From Acidobacteriota bacterium (GTDB lineage: Bacteria; Acidobacteriota; Terriglobia; Terriglobales; Acidobacteriaceae), in assembly GCA_021851335.1 (NCBI GenBank), contig JAJZEA010000007.1, positions 1 through 64,000 on the forward strand: 64,000 nucleotides of DNA, given 5' to 3'. The first letter of the stretch is position 1. Every line of letters begins with the position of its first letter. Positions 53,510 through 61,543 of the stretch are shown here, one piece after another. Position numbers and translations under genes: made by a program. The notes beneath the pieces were generated by a model. It saw only the letters and a list, made by a program, of their open reading frames with translations, was not told the origin of the DNA and searched no databases.

Positions 53510-54685
53510 ATGCGCAGGATTTACATGGACGCGAACGCGACGACACCGCTGCTGCCGGACGTGCTGGCTTCGATGCAGCCCTACTGGATCGAGCATTTTG
53601 CCAATGCCTCGTCGATTCACCAGCCGGGCCAGGAAGCGCGGCGCGGCGTCGACCATGCGCGCGAGCAGGTGGCGCAATTTCTGGGCTGCCGCACCGCCGA
53701 GGTGGTCTTCAACTCCGGCGGCACCGAGGGCGATAACACCGCGCTGCGCGGCATCCTGTGCGCGGGTGACCATCTGATTACGACGGCCATCGAGCACTCC
53801 GCCATTCTCACCACTGCCGCTCATCTGGAGCAGTCCGGCGTAGCCGTCACGCGCGTGGCTCCACTGCCGGACGGAAGCATCGATCCGGAAGCGATTCAAG
53901 CCGCTCTTCGACCCACGACGCGGCTGATCAGCGTGATGATGGCCAACAACGAAACCGGCGTCGTGCAGCCGGTCGAGGCGATTGGCCGGATCGCGGCAAA
54001 AGCAGGCGTTCCGCTGCATCTGGACGCCGTGCAGGCAGCGGGAAAGGTTCCGATTCGCGTCGAGGAGATTGGCTGTCACCTGCTCTCGATCAGCGCGCAC
54101 AAGATGCACGGGCCCAAGGGCGTCGGCGCGCTGTTTGTCCGGCGCGGCACACAGATCGAATCGCTGGTGCTCGGCGGCGGCCACGAGCGTCGACGACGCG
54201 CAGGCACGGAAAACGTCCCCGGCATCGTCGGCTTCGGCCATGCCGCGGAGATTGCGCAGAAGACCCTGGCCGATGGAACGATGGACCGGCTGGCCGCGCT
54301 GCGCGATCGGCTCGAGAACGGTTTGCTCGCTCGCATTCCCGGCTGCGGCGTGAATGGCTGCGGCATGAATGGCTCAACCGCGCCGCGCGTGGCCAACACC
54401 GCCAACCTCTGGTTTGACGCCGTCGACAGCGAAGCGCTGGTCATCGCTCTGGACCTCAAGGGCCTGTCTGTCTCCGGCGGTTCGGCTTGCCACTCCGGAG
54501 CCACGGAACCCTCGCATGTCCTGCTGGCGATGGGCGTGGACAAGGCGCGCGCTCGCGCCAGTCTGCGATTCAGCCTCTTGAAGACGGCAACACAGGCCGA
54601 TGTGGACGCAGTGCTGGAGATTGTGCCCACGGCCGTCGAGCGACTGCGCGCGCTCGCACCCGCCCTGGCCGGGGTGAGCGCATGA
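53510..54685 (+). CDS. Cysteine desulfurase (IscS/NifS/YrvO type)
   Basis: A 391-residue PLP enzyme that takes sulfur from cysteine. The lysine is K198 in SAHKMHGPKG, the active Cys is C327 in GGSACHSGATEP, and the N-terminus (YMDANATTPLLPDVL) is typical. Its stop overlaps the mnmA ATG by four bases, the same arrangement as yrvO-mnmA in Bacillus, so it probably supplies sulfur to MnmA directly. Start at 53510 was chosen because TGAGGA lies before it. A 15-bp duplication (54341-54370, coding GCGVNGCGMN) adds five residues in a loop near residue 280. Confidence 0.93.
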   Translation: MRRIYMDANATTPLLPDVLASMQPYWIEHFANASSIHQPGQEARRGVDHAREQVAQFLGCRTAEVVFNSGGTEGDNTALRGILCAGDHLITTAIEHSAILTTAAHLEQSGVAVTRVAPLPDGSIDPEAIQAALRPTTRLISVMMANNETGVVQPVEAIGRIAAKAGVPLHLDAVQAAGKVPIRVEEIGCHLLSISAHKMHGPKGVGALFVRRGTQIESLVLGGGHERRRRAGTENVPGIVGFGHAAEIAQKTLADGTMDRLAALRDRLENGLLARIPGCGVNGCGMNGSTAPRVANTANLWFDAVDSEALVIALDLKGLSVSGGSACHSGATEPSHVLLAMGVDKARARASLRFSLLKTATQADVDAVLEIVPTAVERLRALAPALAGVSA

Positions 54686-55842
54686 GCACACAGACCACCA
54701 CACCGGCTCCTTGTGCCACCGGCGAGCTGATCGCCGTCGCCATGTCGGGCGGCGTCGACTCCTCCACCGTGGCCGCCATGCTGCGCGAGCAGGGTGCCGA
54801 GGTCATCGGCCTCACGCTGCAACTGTGGGACCAGAATCGACTGGCCGGTAAGCCCGGCGTGCCCACGCGCTCCACCGGCCGCTGCTGCTCGCTCGACGAT
54901 GTTTACGACGCGCGGCGCGTCGCCGAATCGCTGGGCATTCCCTACTACGTCGTCAATCAGCAGGAGCGCTTCGAGCGCGACGTGGTGCGGCCCTTTGTCG
55001 ACGACTACCTCGCCGGGCGCACGCCCATTCCCTGCTCGCTTTGCAACAACCATCTGAAGTTCGATCAGCTTCTGCTCACCGCGCGACAGATCGGCGCAAC
55101 CAAGATCGCCACCGGCCACTACGCACGCAACGAATTCGATCCCGCTCGCGGTCGATGGATTCTGAAGCGGCCCGCGGATCTGGCCAAGGATCAGACCTGG
55201 TTTCTCTTTGGACTGACGCAGGATCAGCTTGCGCACACGCTTTTCCCGCTCGGTAATCTCACCAAGCCGGAGGTCCGCGAGATTGCGCGCGCAGGCGGTC
55301 TGGCGCTGGCCGACAAACCCGACTCACAGGAAATCTGCTTCATTCCCGGAGGCGATTACAAGCAGTTCATCGCCAACTATCTCGACGAGCAGGGCGAGCG
55401 CGTGCCAGACTCCGCCGGTCAACTGGTGACAACCTCCGGCGAAGCGCTTGGCCATCACAGCGGCATTCACAACTTCACCATCGGCCAGCGCAAAGGCCTG
55501 GGCGTCTTCGCGCCCAATCCACTTTACGTGCTTCAGATTGATCCCGCTTCGCGGCGCGTGACCGTGGGCGGCGAGCCGGAGCTGAATCGGCCCTCGCTGC
55601 TGGTCAATCGGCTGAACTGGATCGGCATCGCTTCGCTCGATGCTCCACGCCGCGCCGAGGTGCGCATCCGGCACAGCCAGCAGCCCACTCCAGCCACGCT
55701 CGAACCGGCCGGTGAAGACCGTGTGCGCGTCCTCTTCGACGAGCCGCAACGCGCCGTCACGCCAGGGCATTCGGCGGTCTTCTATCACGGCGATGAGGTG
55801 CTGGGCGGCGGATGGATTCTGCCGCCCGAAGCCTCTCGCTGA
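54682..55842 (+). CDS. mnmA: tRNA-specific 2-thiouridylase
   Basis: A 386-residue enzyme that adds sulfur at wobble U34 of tRNA Lys/Glu/Gln. The PP-loop is AMSGGVDSSTVAAML; the first catalytic Cys is in PIPCSLCNNHLKF, the second in SQEICFIPGGDYK, and the tRNA-recognition and barrel domains follow (GHHSGIHNFTIGQRKGLG). Length normal. Its ATG overlaps the desulfurase stop. The end lies 22 bases from the end of the leftward btuB-like gene. Confidence 0.96.
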   Translation: MSTQTTTPAPCATGELIAVAMSGGVDSSTVAAMLREQGAEVIGLTLQLWDQNRLAGKPGVPTRSTGRCCSLDDVYDARRVAESLGIPYYVVNQQERFERDVVRPFVDDYLAGRTPIPCSLCNNHLKFDQLLLTARQIGATKIATGHYARNEFDPARGRWILKRPADLAKDQTWFLFGLTQDQLAHTLFPLGNLTKPEVREIARAGGLALADKPDSQEICFIPGGDYKQFIANYLDEQGERVPDSAGQLVTTSGEALGHHSGIHNFTIGQRKGLGVFAPNPLYVLQIDPASRRVTVGGEPELNRPSLLVNRLNWIGIASLDAPRRAEVRIRHSQQPTPATLEPAGEDRVRVLFDEPQRAVTPGHSAVFYHGDEVLGGGWILPPEASR

Positions 55843-55864
55843 TGCTCTGCCAATGCTCCCGGAG

Positions 55865-58390
55865 TTACTGCAGCGGTGTTGCCGACTGCTTGCCGACGGC
55901 AATCCGTAACCCCAGACGGAAGTTGAACGGCAGGCTCGGATAGCCGATCGGAGCCATGTGCTGATCGCTCAGCAGATTCTCCGCCTGGCCATAGATGGCC
56001 AGGTGCTGGAACAACTGGAAGCTGCCGCCAAAATCGATATTCGCATACCCGAAGTCGAGGTTGCGGTTAGGCAGCAGCAGTGAGTTGCCCTGGTTGATAT
56101 CCATGTAGCCCAGAAAGGTGGAGTCATCGCTTCGACTGGAAAACGCGCCGGTGCCCAGCACCGTCCACCGCGTGCCCGCGTAGCTTACCGAAAAGTAGCC
56201 CGTGTGGGGCGGACGGCGAAAGGGCCGCGCGCCATCGAGCGGCGAATAGATACCAATCGGAATGCCGTTCAGCGTCGGCTCATAGCCGCCCAGCAGAGCC
56301 TGATTATCGCTGCTGAACGAGCGCTGCACGACCGTGTCCAGATAGGTATATCCCGCCTTGTAGCGGAAGCCGCGACCGACGCCGCCATCGACGGTGAACT
56401 CGATGCCCATCGCGCGAAAGGCTTCCGAGTTGACGGTCAGCGAGAATGCGCCGTCGTTATTCAGCGTGGACTCAAGCTGCTGCTGCTGCGCGGCGGTCAG
56501 ACCGGGCAGCAGTTGCGGAATCAGCCCCACTCCCACCGACTCGATCTGGCGGCCAAACTCGTTGTGAAAGAGATTCAGGTGAACGATCATCCTTTCACCC
56601 AGCATCGCCTGTTCCAGTCCGCCCTGCCACGTGCGCGAGGTGGGCGCTTCCAGTTGCGGAATGTGCAGTGACGCGATAGTGGCCGCGCCGCCGTTGGCCT
56701 GCAGAAACGTGTAGAGTGATCCGGCCTGGTCGGCAACGGTTGGCTCGCGCACGCCTTCGGCAAAGTCGAAGTTCACGCGCGTCCCGTTGAAGACGCCATG
56801 ACGCGGGCGAACCAGGTAATAGCTCAGACCAAAACGCGGCGTCAACTGCGTGCCAAAAAGCTGATAGCGCTCCAGGCTCCCGCCCAGCGTATAGAAGAAT
56901 CGACTGTGGAAGTCGCCCGTCAGCTCCGCCAGATAGTCGTAGTTGTTGCGCTCCACCTGGTCGTTGAGCGCATACACCGGCTCTCGCTCATCGCCGCGCT
57001 CGTTCTCATAGTGGAAGCCGACCAGGCCCGTGATATGCGGCGTGAAGTGATAGTCGCCCTGATACTGGATCTGATCACGGTTCGAGACCAGATCCAGGCG
57101 ATTCGGATAGACCGATCCGTTGCCCGTCGAGTAGTCCAGCAGCGCCTGGCCCACCACCTGGTAGCCGTTCGCTCCGCGAATCGTCACGTCTTCGCCATAG
57201 AAGTTGCCCGCATTCGGATACGCCAGATTGCAGCTATTCACCGGCTCGCAGATGCCCGCCGGATACCACTGCTGCGACTGCTCGCGCTTGCGTGTCGCGC
57301 CGTATTCGACACGGTTGTGAAAATCCGACGTCAGTTGATACTCGAGCGAGCCGGTCACGTAGAGATTCTGGTCGCTCTGCTTGCGATCGTCGGGAATGAA
57401 GTAGAAGTTCCACGCATTCGGCACACCCACGGCGGAGACGATGTAGTGCACCGTCCCGCGCAGCGCCAGATTCGCCGTCGGCTGCCAGCCCAGATTTCCC
57501 GCAGCCGCTCCCTCGTGATACTGATCCATCGGCAACGCGTTCGACGTCTGCAGCCAGGAGTATGCGCCGTAGTAATCAAGCCGATTGTGGCTGCCCGCCA
57601 GGTCCAGTTCGTTGCGCGCCGTGTGAAAGTTGCCCACATCGCCGCGAAAGGTCACCGTGGGCGAGCTGGTGAATCCCTCCGGCGTGTGAAACTGCACCAC
57701 ACCCGAGGCCGCGTCCGCGCCATAGAGATTGCTGTCCGGCCCGCGATAGGTCTCCACGCTCTGGATGCCCGTGTTGCCCATATTGCCATAGTCAAAGATG
57801 CCGCCAATCTCGTCGATTGGAATGCCGTCCAGCAGCGTCAGGCTTGCGTCCGAGTCACCACCGCGCAGAAACAGCGAAGTCTGCGCGCCTCGCTGCCCGG
57901 CCTGCACCACGCTCACGCCCGGCTCAATCCGCAGCGCATCGACGAAATCCTCCTGCCTGTCGATGTCGGTCGGCGTCAGCACGGAGGTCGGCTCGCTCGT
58001 CTCGTCCTGCGGCGTGGGCGTGCCCGTCGCCGAGACCACCATCGACTCATGCACCCACTCCGGCTCCAGAATCAGCGTGCGTTCCACGCTGTCCGACTGC
58101 CCGGCATAGAACGCAGGCACGTTGAGCTGGCGAAAGGTATGCGCCTGAATGACCAGCGTGAAGCGGCCACTGTGGCCGGTCACAAACTGAAACGTACCGT
58201 CAGAGGCCGAGCGCGTCTGCCGAATATACGTTCCGTTGAGCCCCAGCAGGATGGTTGCGCCTTGAATGGTCGCCCCGGTCGTGTCTCGCACCGTTCCACG
58301 AATCACACCGGCAAAGGCCGCAACAGGCAGGCAAAGAAAAAGCACACAAGCAAGATACCGGCGCAGTCGCCAGAAAAAAGTCAACATCAT
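55865..58390 (-). CDS. btuB: TonB-dependent cobalamin receptor (BtuB-like) with CarboxypepD-reg domain
   Basis: An 841-residue outer-membrane protein. A signal peptide (about 1-27) is followed by a carboxypeptidase-regulatory-like domain (about 28-110), a plug domain (about 110-230, VVSATGTPTP, SLFLRGGDSDASLTLLDGIPI, YRGPDSNLYGADAASGVVQF) and a 22-strand-type barrel to the C-terminus. The cobalamin riboswitch on the same strand directly upstream is strong evidence that the ligand is a corrinoid. It differs from E. coli BtuB (614 residues) by the extra N-terminal domain and longer loops. No fec-type sigma factor is near, so control is through the riboswitch. Confidence 0.92.
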   Translation of the reverse strand: MMLTFFWRLRRYLACVLFLCLPVAAFAGVIRGTVRDTTGATIQGATILLGLNGTYIRQTRSASDGTFQFVTGHSGRFTLVIQAHTFRQLNVPAFYAGQSDSVERTLILEPEWVHESMVVSATGTPTPQDETSEPTSVLTPTDIDRQEDFVDALRIEPGVSVVQAGQRGAQTSLFLRGGDSDASLTLLDGIPIDEIGGIFDYGNMGNTGIQSVETYRGPDSNLYGADAASGVVQFHTPEGFTSSPTVTFRGDVGNFHTARNELDLAGSHNRLDYYGAYSWLQTSNALPMDQYHEGAAAGNLGWQPTANLALRGTVHYIVSAVGVPNAWNFYFIPDDRKQSDQNLYVTGSLEYQLTSDFHNRVEYGATRKREQSQQWYPAGICEPVNSCNLAYPNAGNFYGEDVTIRGANGYQVVGQALLDYSTGNGSVYPNRLDLVSNRDQIQYQGDYHFTPHITGLVGFHYENERGDEREPVYALNDQVERNNYDYLAELTGDFHSRFFYTLGGSLERYQLFGTQLTPRFGLSYYLVRPRHGVFNGTRVNFDFAEGVREPTVADQAGSLYTFLQANGGAATIASLHIPQLEAPTSRTWQGGLEQAMLGERMIVHLNLFHNEFGRQIESVGVGLIPQLLPGLTAAQQQQLESTLNNDGAFSLTVNSEAFRAMGIEFTVDGGVGRGFRYKAGYTYLDTVVQRSFSSDNQALLGGYEPTLNGIPIGIYSPLDGARPFRRPPHTGYFSVSYAGTRWTVLGTGAFSSRSDDSTFLGYMDINQGNSLLLPNRNLDFGYANIDFGGSFQLFQHLAIYGQAENLLSDQHMAPIGYPSLPFNFRLGLRIAVGKQSATPLQ

Positions 58391-58431
58391 TCTCCTTCCG
58401 TTCCCCTCGGAACGTCAGCGTTTGTCTCACC

Positions 58432-58640
58432 TGAGGACCGGTCTCCTGACTCGCGCTTCTCCCGATTCGTCGCCTTCCCGGAACGCATCCAGTGGCATGG
58501 ACGAACGTGAAAACCTGGCGAAGCCGTCTTGCTCTTCAACGGCCCATCGCTTGAGTTTGTGCGCTTACAGTTGCGGGGCAGTGGCGGATTTACACCGCCT
58601 TCCCGAGCATCCTGGTGGTTTCAGTTGCGTTGAGCCGAAG
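58432..58640 (-). promoter_or_regulatory. Cobalamin (AdoCbl) riboswitch
   Basis: Read on the minus strand this leader has the full class pattern: GGGAAGGCGGTGTAAATCC with CGCC (about 58585-58604), the conserved core ACTGCCCCGCAACTGTAAGC (about 58563-58583), a variable arm, and near the 3' end GGGAAGGCGACGAATCGGGA and the B12-box-like GCGAGTCAGGAGACCGG at about 58438-58454. It ends some 40 bases before the btuB-like start codon, where translation or transcription would be shut off when cobalamin is bound. The 5' boundary is approximate. Confidence 0.96.
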
Positions 58641-58766
58641 GGTCAGTCTCTCGACCATCCCCTCGACTTTCATCGTTGGAACCTTCCTGCTCAGCATACG
58701 GAGCACGTCGGGCAAAGTCAAAATCATCGAAAGATTTGTTCGTGCCGTCAACAATCTTCCAGCCGC

Positions 58767-59159
58767 TCACTTCAGATACGCCCGCACCAGCTCGATCATG
58801 TCTTCGGCCAGTTCCTGCGCATTGGAGACGGATTTTTCCGGCGCCAACAGATGCAGGCGAATGTGATCCTCCATCACCTCGGCCATCAGGCTGTTGATGC
58901 CCCCGCGCACCGTTGCCAGCAGCATCAAAATCTCAGCGCAATCGTCGCCGCCGGTCAGCGAGCGCTCAATCGACTCCACCTGCCCGCGGATGCGCCGGAT
59001 ACGAGCGATGAGCTTTTGTTTTTCCTTATCCAATTTGCCCATCTTGTCCGCCTCGTCCATTTTGCCCACCTTGCCCATTTTGCCCATTTTGCCCACCTTG
59101 CCCATTTTTGCCGCCGTGGCCACTTTGCCGGTCGGGGCTGTTATGCTTGCTTTTTCCAT
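58767..59159 (-). CDS. RcnR/CsoR-family metal-sensing repressor, with KMGK-repeat extension
   Basis: A 130-residue protein with the DUF156 helical fold at about 44-130 (LIARIRRIRGQVESIERSL, CAEILMLLATVRGGINSLMAEVMEDHIRLHL). Aligned by eye with E. coli RcnR, C74, H99 and H103 fall exactly on RcnR's C35, H60 and H64, ligands for Co(II)/Ni(II); CsoR has Cys at the last position and FrmR Glu. The RcnR His3 position is Lys42. The first 43 residues are instead a Lys/Met/Gly-rich repeat (KMGKVGKMGKMGKVGK), coded by a short tandem DNA repeat. A G6-tract operator lies 20-45 bases upstream. So a cobalt or nickel repressor is likely, next to a B12 receptor. Confidence 0.88.
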   Translation of the reverse strand: MEKASITAPTGKVATAAKMGKVGKMGKMGKVGKMDEADKMGKLDKEKQKLIARIRRIRGQVESIERSLTGGDDCAEILMLLATVRGGINSLMAEVMEDHIRLHLLAPEKSVSNAQELAEDMIELVRAYLK

Positions 59160-59175
59160 TTTCGAAAAACCTCAC

Positions 59176-59203
59176 TTGTATATCCTAGGGGGGTATGGTA
59201 CAA
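59176..59203. promoter_or_regulatory. Probable operator of the RcnR-like repressor
   Basis: A six-G tract (59188-59193) flanked by AT-rich, partly inverted arms, TATCCTA on one side and TATGGTA on the other, with TTGTA...TACAA at the ends. RcnR and relatives bind TACT-G6-N-AGTA-type sites. It stands in the gap between the repressor gene and the rightward genes, 20 bases before the repressor start, consistent with autorepression and possibly control of the divergent genes. Confidence 0.75.
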
Positions 59204-59567
59204 AATGAGAAGCGAGAGCCAACCGGCAACATCCGGATCAACACGGCAATCTGCTTCGAAAAAACCCAAAAGCCTCTCAGCCTTTGCTTCTCTTCCTGTG
59301 TTGCGGAGATCGCTGTGAAGATCGCCCGGAGCACGGCTCCGGCTCATCGCTCACCGCCTGTCCCAGCATACAACCTGTGATTTTCAGCACCTGTGTTCGT
59401 CATCCAGGCGGGCCAACGGCACAACTTCCCAACCTTCCCGCACCCGCCGTCTCGAACCCACCGCCACGCATCGGCCTTCCCCCAGGGAAATCGCTCCTGC
59501 GGAACAACAACCGCGCTCCCATGCGCGAAGCCCATCAGCCTGCGCGCAAGCGCTCAAAGGAGGAACG
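59204..59567 (+). other. Leader region before the small ORF and the porin
   Basis: About 360 bases with no convincing gene, transcribed rightward if the divergent promoter at the operator is active. A 7-bp hairpin with a three-base loop, CCGGAGC-ACG-GCTCCGG, lies at 59326-59342. Short frames here lack ribosome binding sites or conserved features. Confidence 0.4.
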
Positions 59568-59771
59568 ATGAACACGAAGAAATGGACTGCGCCCTTCAAG
59601 ACTGCGCCAGGCATCGCCGCTTCAGCGACCACTCCACTCATTTGCCTCTGGCGCTCCAAGGGCAAACCGGGTACTCCGCTGGTCTGCGTCTGGAAACACG
59701 AACCGCGCACTACCACCAAAGTCCTCGAGCTTCCCGCGCCGCTCGAGGATGGATTACGACATTGCGCATGA
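59568..59771 (+). CDS. Small ORF with strong ribosome binding site, unknown
   Basis: A 67-codon frame with no recognised domain. The only strong sign of a gene is AAAGGAGG four bases before the ATG. The product would be basic with scattered Pro, Thr and Trp and two Cys (LICLWRSKGKPGTPLVCVW), without signal peptide or membrane segment. It lies between the metal-repressor operator and the porin gene, so could belong to the same unit. It may equally be a chance frame. Confidence 0.3.
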   Translation: MNTKKWTAPFKTAPGIAASATTPLICLWRSKGKPGTPLVCVWKHEPRTTTKVLELPAPLEDGLRHCA

Positions 59772-59861
59772 GTCCCTGCGCTGCGGTTTCCTGGGCAAAT
59801 CTTTCCCGGATTTTTCACACAGCATCCCGAAAGCGCCCCATACAGTAAAACGGAGTAAGAG

Positions 59862-61439
59862 ATGCGACTCATTCCCACCCTTGCGTTGCTCTGCTGCCTG
59901 GCCGCCCACGCGCAGCAGCCAAGCGCGCACCAATCGGACGCCCCGCAGCCGCGCCTCATCGCTCTCACGGGCTTGGACGCGCAGCCGGTTACGCTCGCGA
60001 TGTCAGGCTCCGGCGCGCCCGAAAGCATCGCGCCCGAAAGCACCGTCACGAACCCAGCCAGTGAATCTCCCGATGCTCCGCCGCAGAGATACAACTTCCA
60101 CGCGCAATACACCTTGACCGGCATGGGATATCTCTCGTTTTCCGCCCTGTACACCAACCCCGCTTATCTGTGGAGCGGGACCGGCAGCAGCCTGCCCACA
60201 CAGGGGCAGGCGCGGGAGACGCAATCGCTCGACGAATACTTCGGCTATCGACTGGGGTCCACCACCGAATTTCACCTCGACACCCTGCTCTGGCAAGGTT
60301 TTGGCCTCAACAACACCTACGGCATCAACGATTTTCCCGACGGAGAAGCCTTCAAGGTGGGCGTGCGCTATCCCCACTTTTCCATCGTGCGCTTCTTCCT
60401 GCGCAAGACCATCCATCTCGGCGGCGGCCAGGAATCGGTCGATGACGACCAGCTCACCCTGCGCGGAACCGAAGATGTGGATCGCATCACCATCACCGCC
60501 GGCAGGTTCAGCGCCAAGGATATCTTCGACAACAACCCCTACTCCAACGACCCGCGCACCCAGTTCATGAACTGGGCCTTGATGGCCAACGCCGCCTGGG
60601 ACTATCCAGCCGACGCGCTCGGCTTCACCACCGGCATCGCCATCGCCTGGAACCACCCGCAGTGGACTCTGCGCTACGGATGGTTTCAGATGTCGAAATA
60701 CCGAAACCAGCTCACCGCCGAAAGCCTCTACCTGACCCTCCCCAGCGAAGCCGAAGCCGGCGACGGCAAGATCTTTCAGGACTGGTCGATGGTCAGCGAG
60801 CTGGAGCATCGTCACGCCATCGGCCGTCACACGGGCGCCGTGCGCCTGCTCGCCTTTGACAACCGCGCCAACATGGGCAGCTATCGCGCGGCGATTGCGC
60901 TCGCCAACTCGCCCGCCACGCTTGCCGTCTGGGGCACGCCTGCCCGTTTCCTTGCCAGCGCAAATGGCGTCACCGGCGGCATCGACGACACGCACGCTCT
61001 GCGCAACACCTGGGGCTTTGGCCTGAACATCGATCAGGCGCTCACCGACAACATCGGCCTCTTTTCGCGCATTGGCTGGAACTCCGGCCAGAACGAGTCC
61101 TTCGAGTTCACCGACGCCAACTGGACGGCGACCTTCGGCACGAGCATTCACGGCGCAAAGTGGAGACGGCCCGACGACGTTCTCGGCGCGGCCTTCATCA
61201 CCAGCGGCGCTTCCAGCTCCAATCAGGCGTATCTGGCTGCCGGTGGCATCGGCATCCTCACCGGCGATGGCGCGCTCAACTATGGCGCGGAAAAAAACGT
61301 CGAGGTCTACTACGACCATCCGTTCACCAAAGGCTTCCACGCCACGCTTGATTACCAGCTTGTCGATCATCCGGCCTTCAACCGCGACCGCGGGCCGGTT
61401 CCGGCCATCTTCGCCCTCCGACTCCACTACGAGCGTTAG
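59862..61439 (+). CDS. OprB-type carbohydrate-selective porin
   Basis: A 525-residue outer-membrane protein with a signal peptide (about 1-18, ending AHAQQ), a low-complexity Pro/Ser/Ala segment to about 75, and a beta-barrel with repeated aromatic strands and a final aromatic-x-Arg (LHYER). Motifs such as GYRLGSTTEFHLDTLLWQGFGLNNT, RITITAGRFSAKDIFDNNPYSNDPRTQFMNWALM and YGAEKNVEVYYDHPFTKGFHATLDYQLV are those of OprB porins. OprB proteins normally let sugars diffuse; in a metal-regulated place such as this, passage of a metal chelate is possible but only a guess. The start follows CGGAG. It converges on the htrA gene with a hairpin between. Confidence 0.87.
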   Translation: MRLIPTLALLCCLAAHAQQPSAHQSDAPQPRLIALTGLDAQPVTLAMSGSGAPESIAPESTVTNPASESPDAPPQRYNFHAQYTLTGMGYLSFSALYTNPAYLWSGTGSSLPTQGQARETQSLDEYFGYRLGSTTEFHLDTLLWQGFGLNNTYGINDFPDGEAFKVGVRYPHFSIVRFFLRKTIHLGGGQESVDDDQLTLRGTEDVDRITITAGRFSAKDIFDNNPYSNDPRTQFMNWALMANAAWDYPADALGFTTGIAIAWNHPQWTLRYGWFQMSKYRNQLTAESLYLTLPSEAEAGDGKIFQDWSMVSELEHRHAIGRHTGAVRLLAFDNRANMGSYRAAIALANSPATLAVWGTPARFLASANGVTGGIDDTHALRNTWGFGLNIDQALTDNIGLFSRIGWNSGQNESFEFTDANWTATFGTSIHGAKWRRPDDVLGAAFITSGASSSNQAYLAAGGIGILTGDGALNYGAEKNVEVYYDHPFTKGFHATLDYQLVDHPAFNRDRGPVPAIFALRLHYER

Positions 61440-61463
61440 TTGTTTCGCCGTCACAACGCAAAT

Positions 61464-61491
61464 CCGGGCAGCGCAAGCTTCCGCTGCCCGG
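61464..61491. terminator. Bidirectional terminator after the porin gene
   Basis: A perfect 10-bp stem CCGGGCAGCG/CGCTGCCCGG with an eight-base loop between the convergent porin and htrA genes. Confidence 0.8.
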
Positions 61492-61543
61492 TTCGCTTCA
61501 CGATCACTGCACCTGCGGCAAGGCTCTTCGTTCCGCAGCCGCC

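Noticed and set aside
56798-58510. A 570-codon rightward frame over the btuB-like gene and riboswitch
   Set aside because: Arg/Gln/His-rich shadow running through a structured RNA.
59384-60157. A 257-codon leftward frame overlapping the porin start
   Set aside because: Cys/Gly/Ala-rich and overlaps the porin gene by almost 300 bases; no homology signs.
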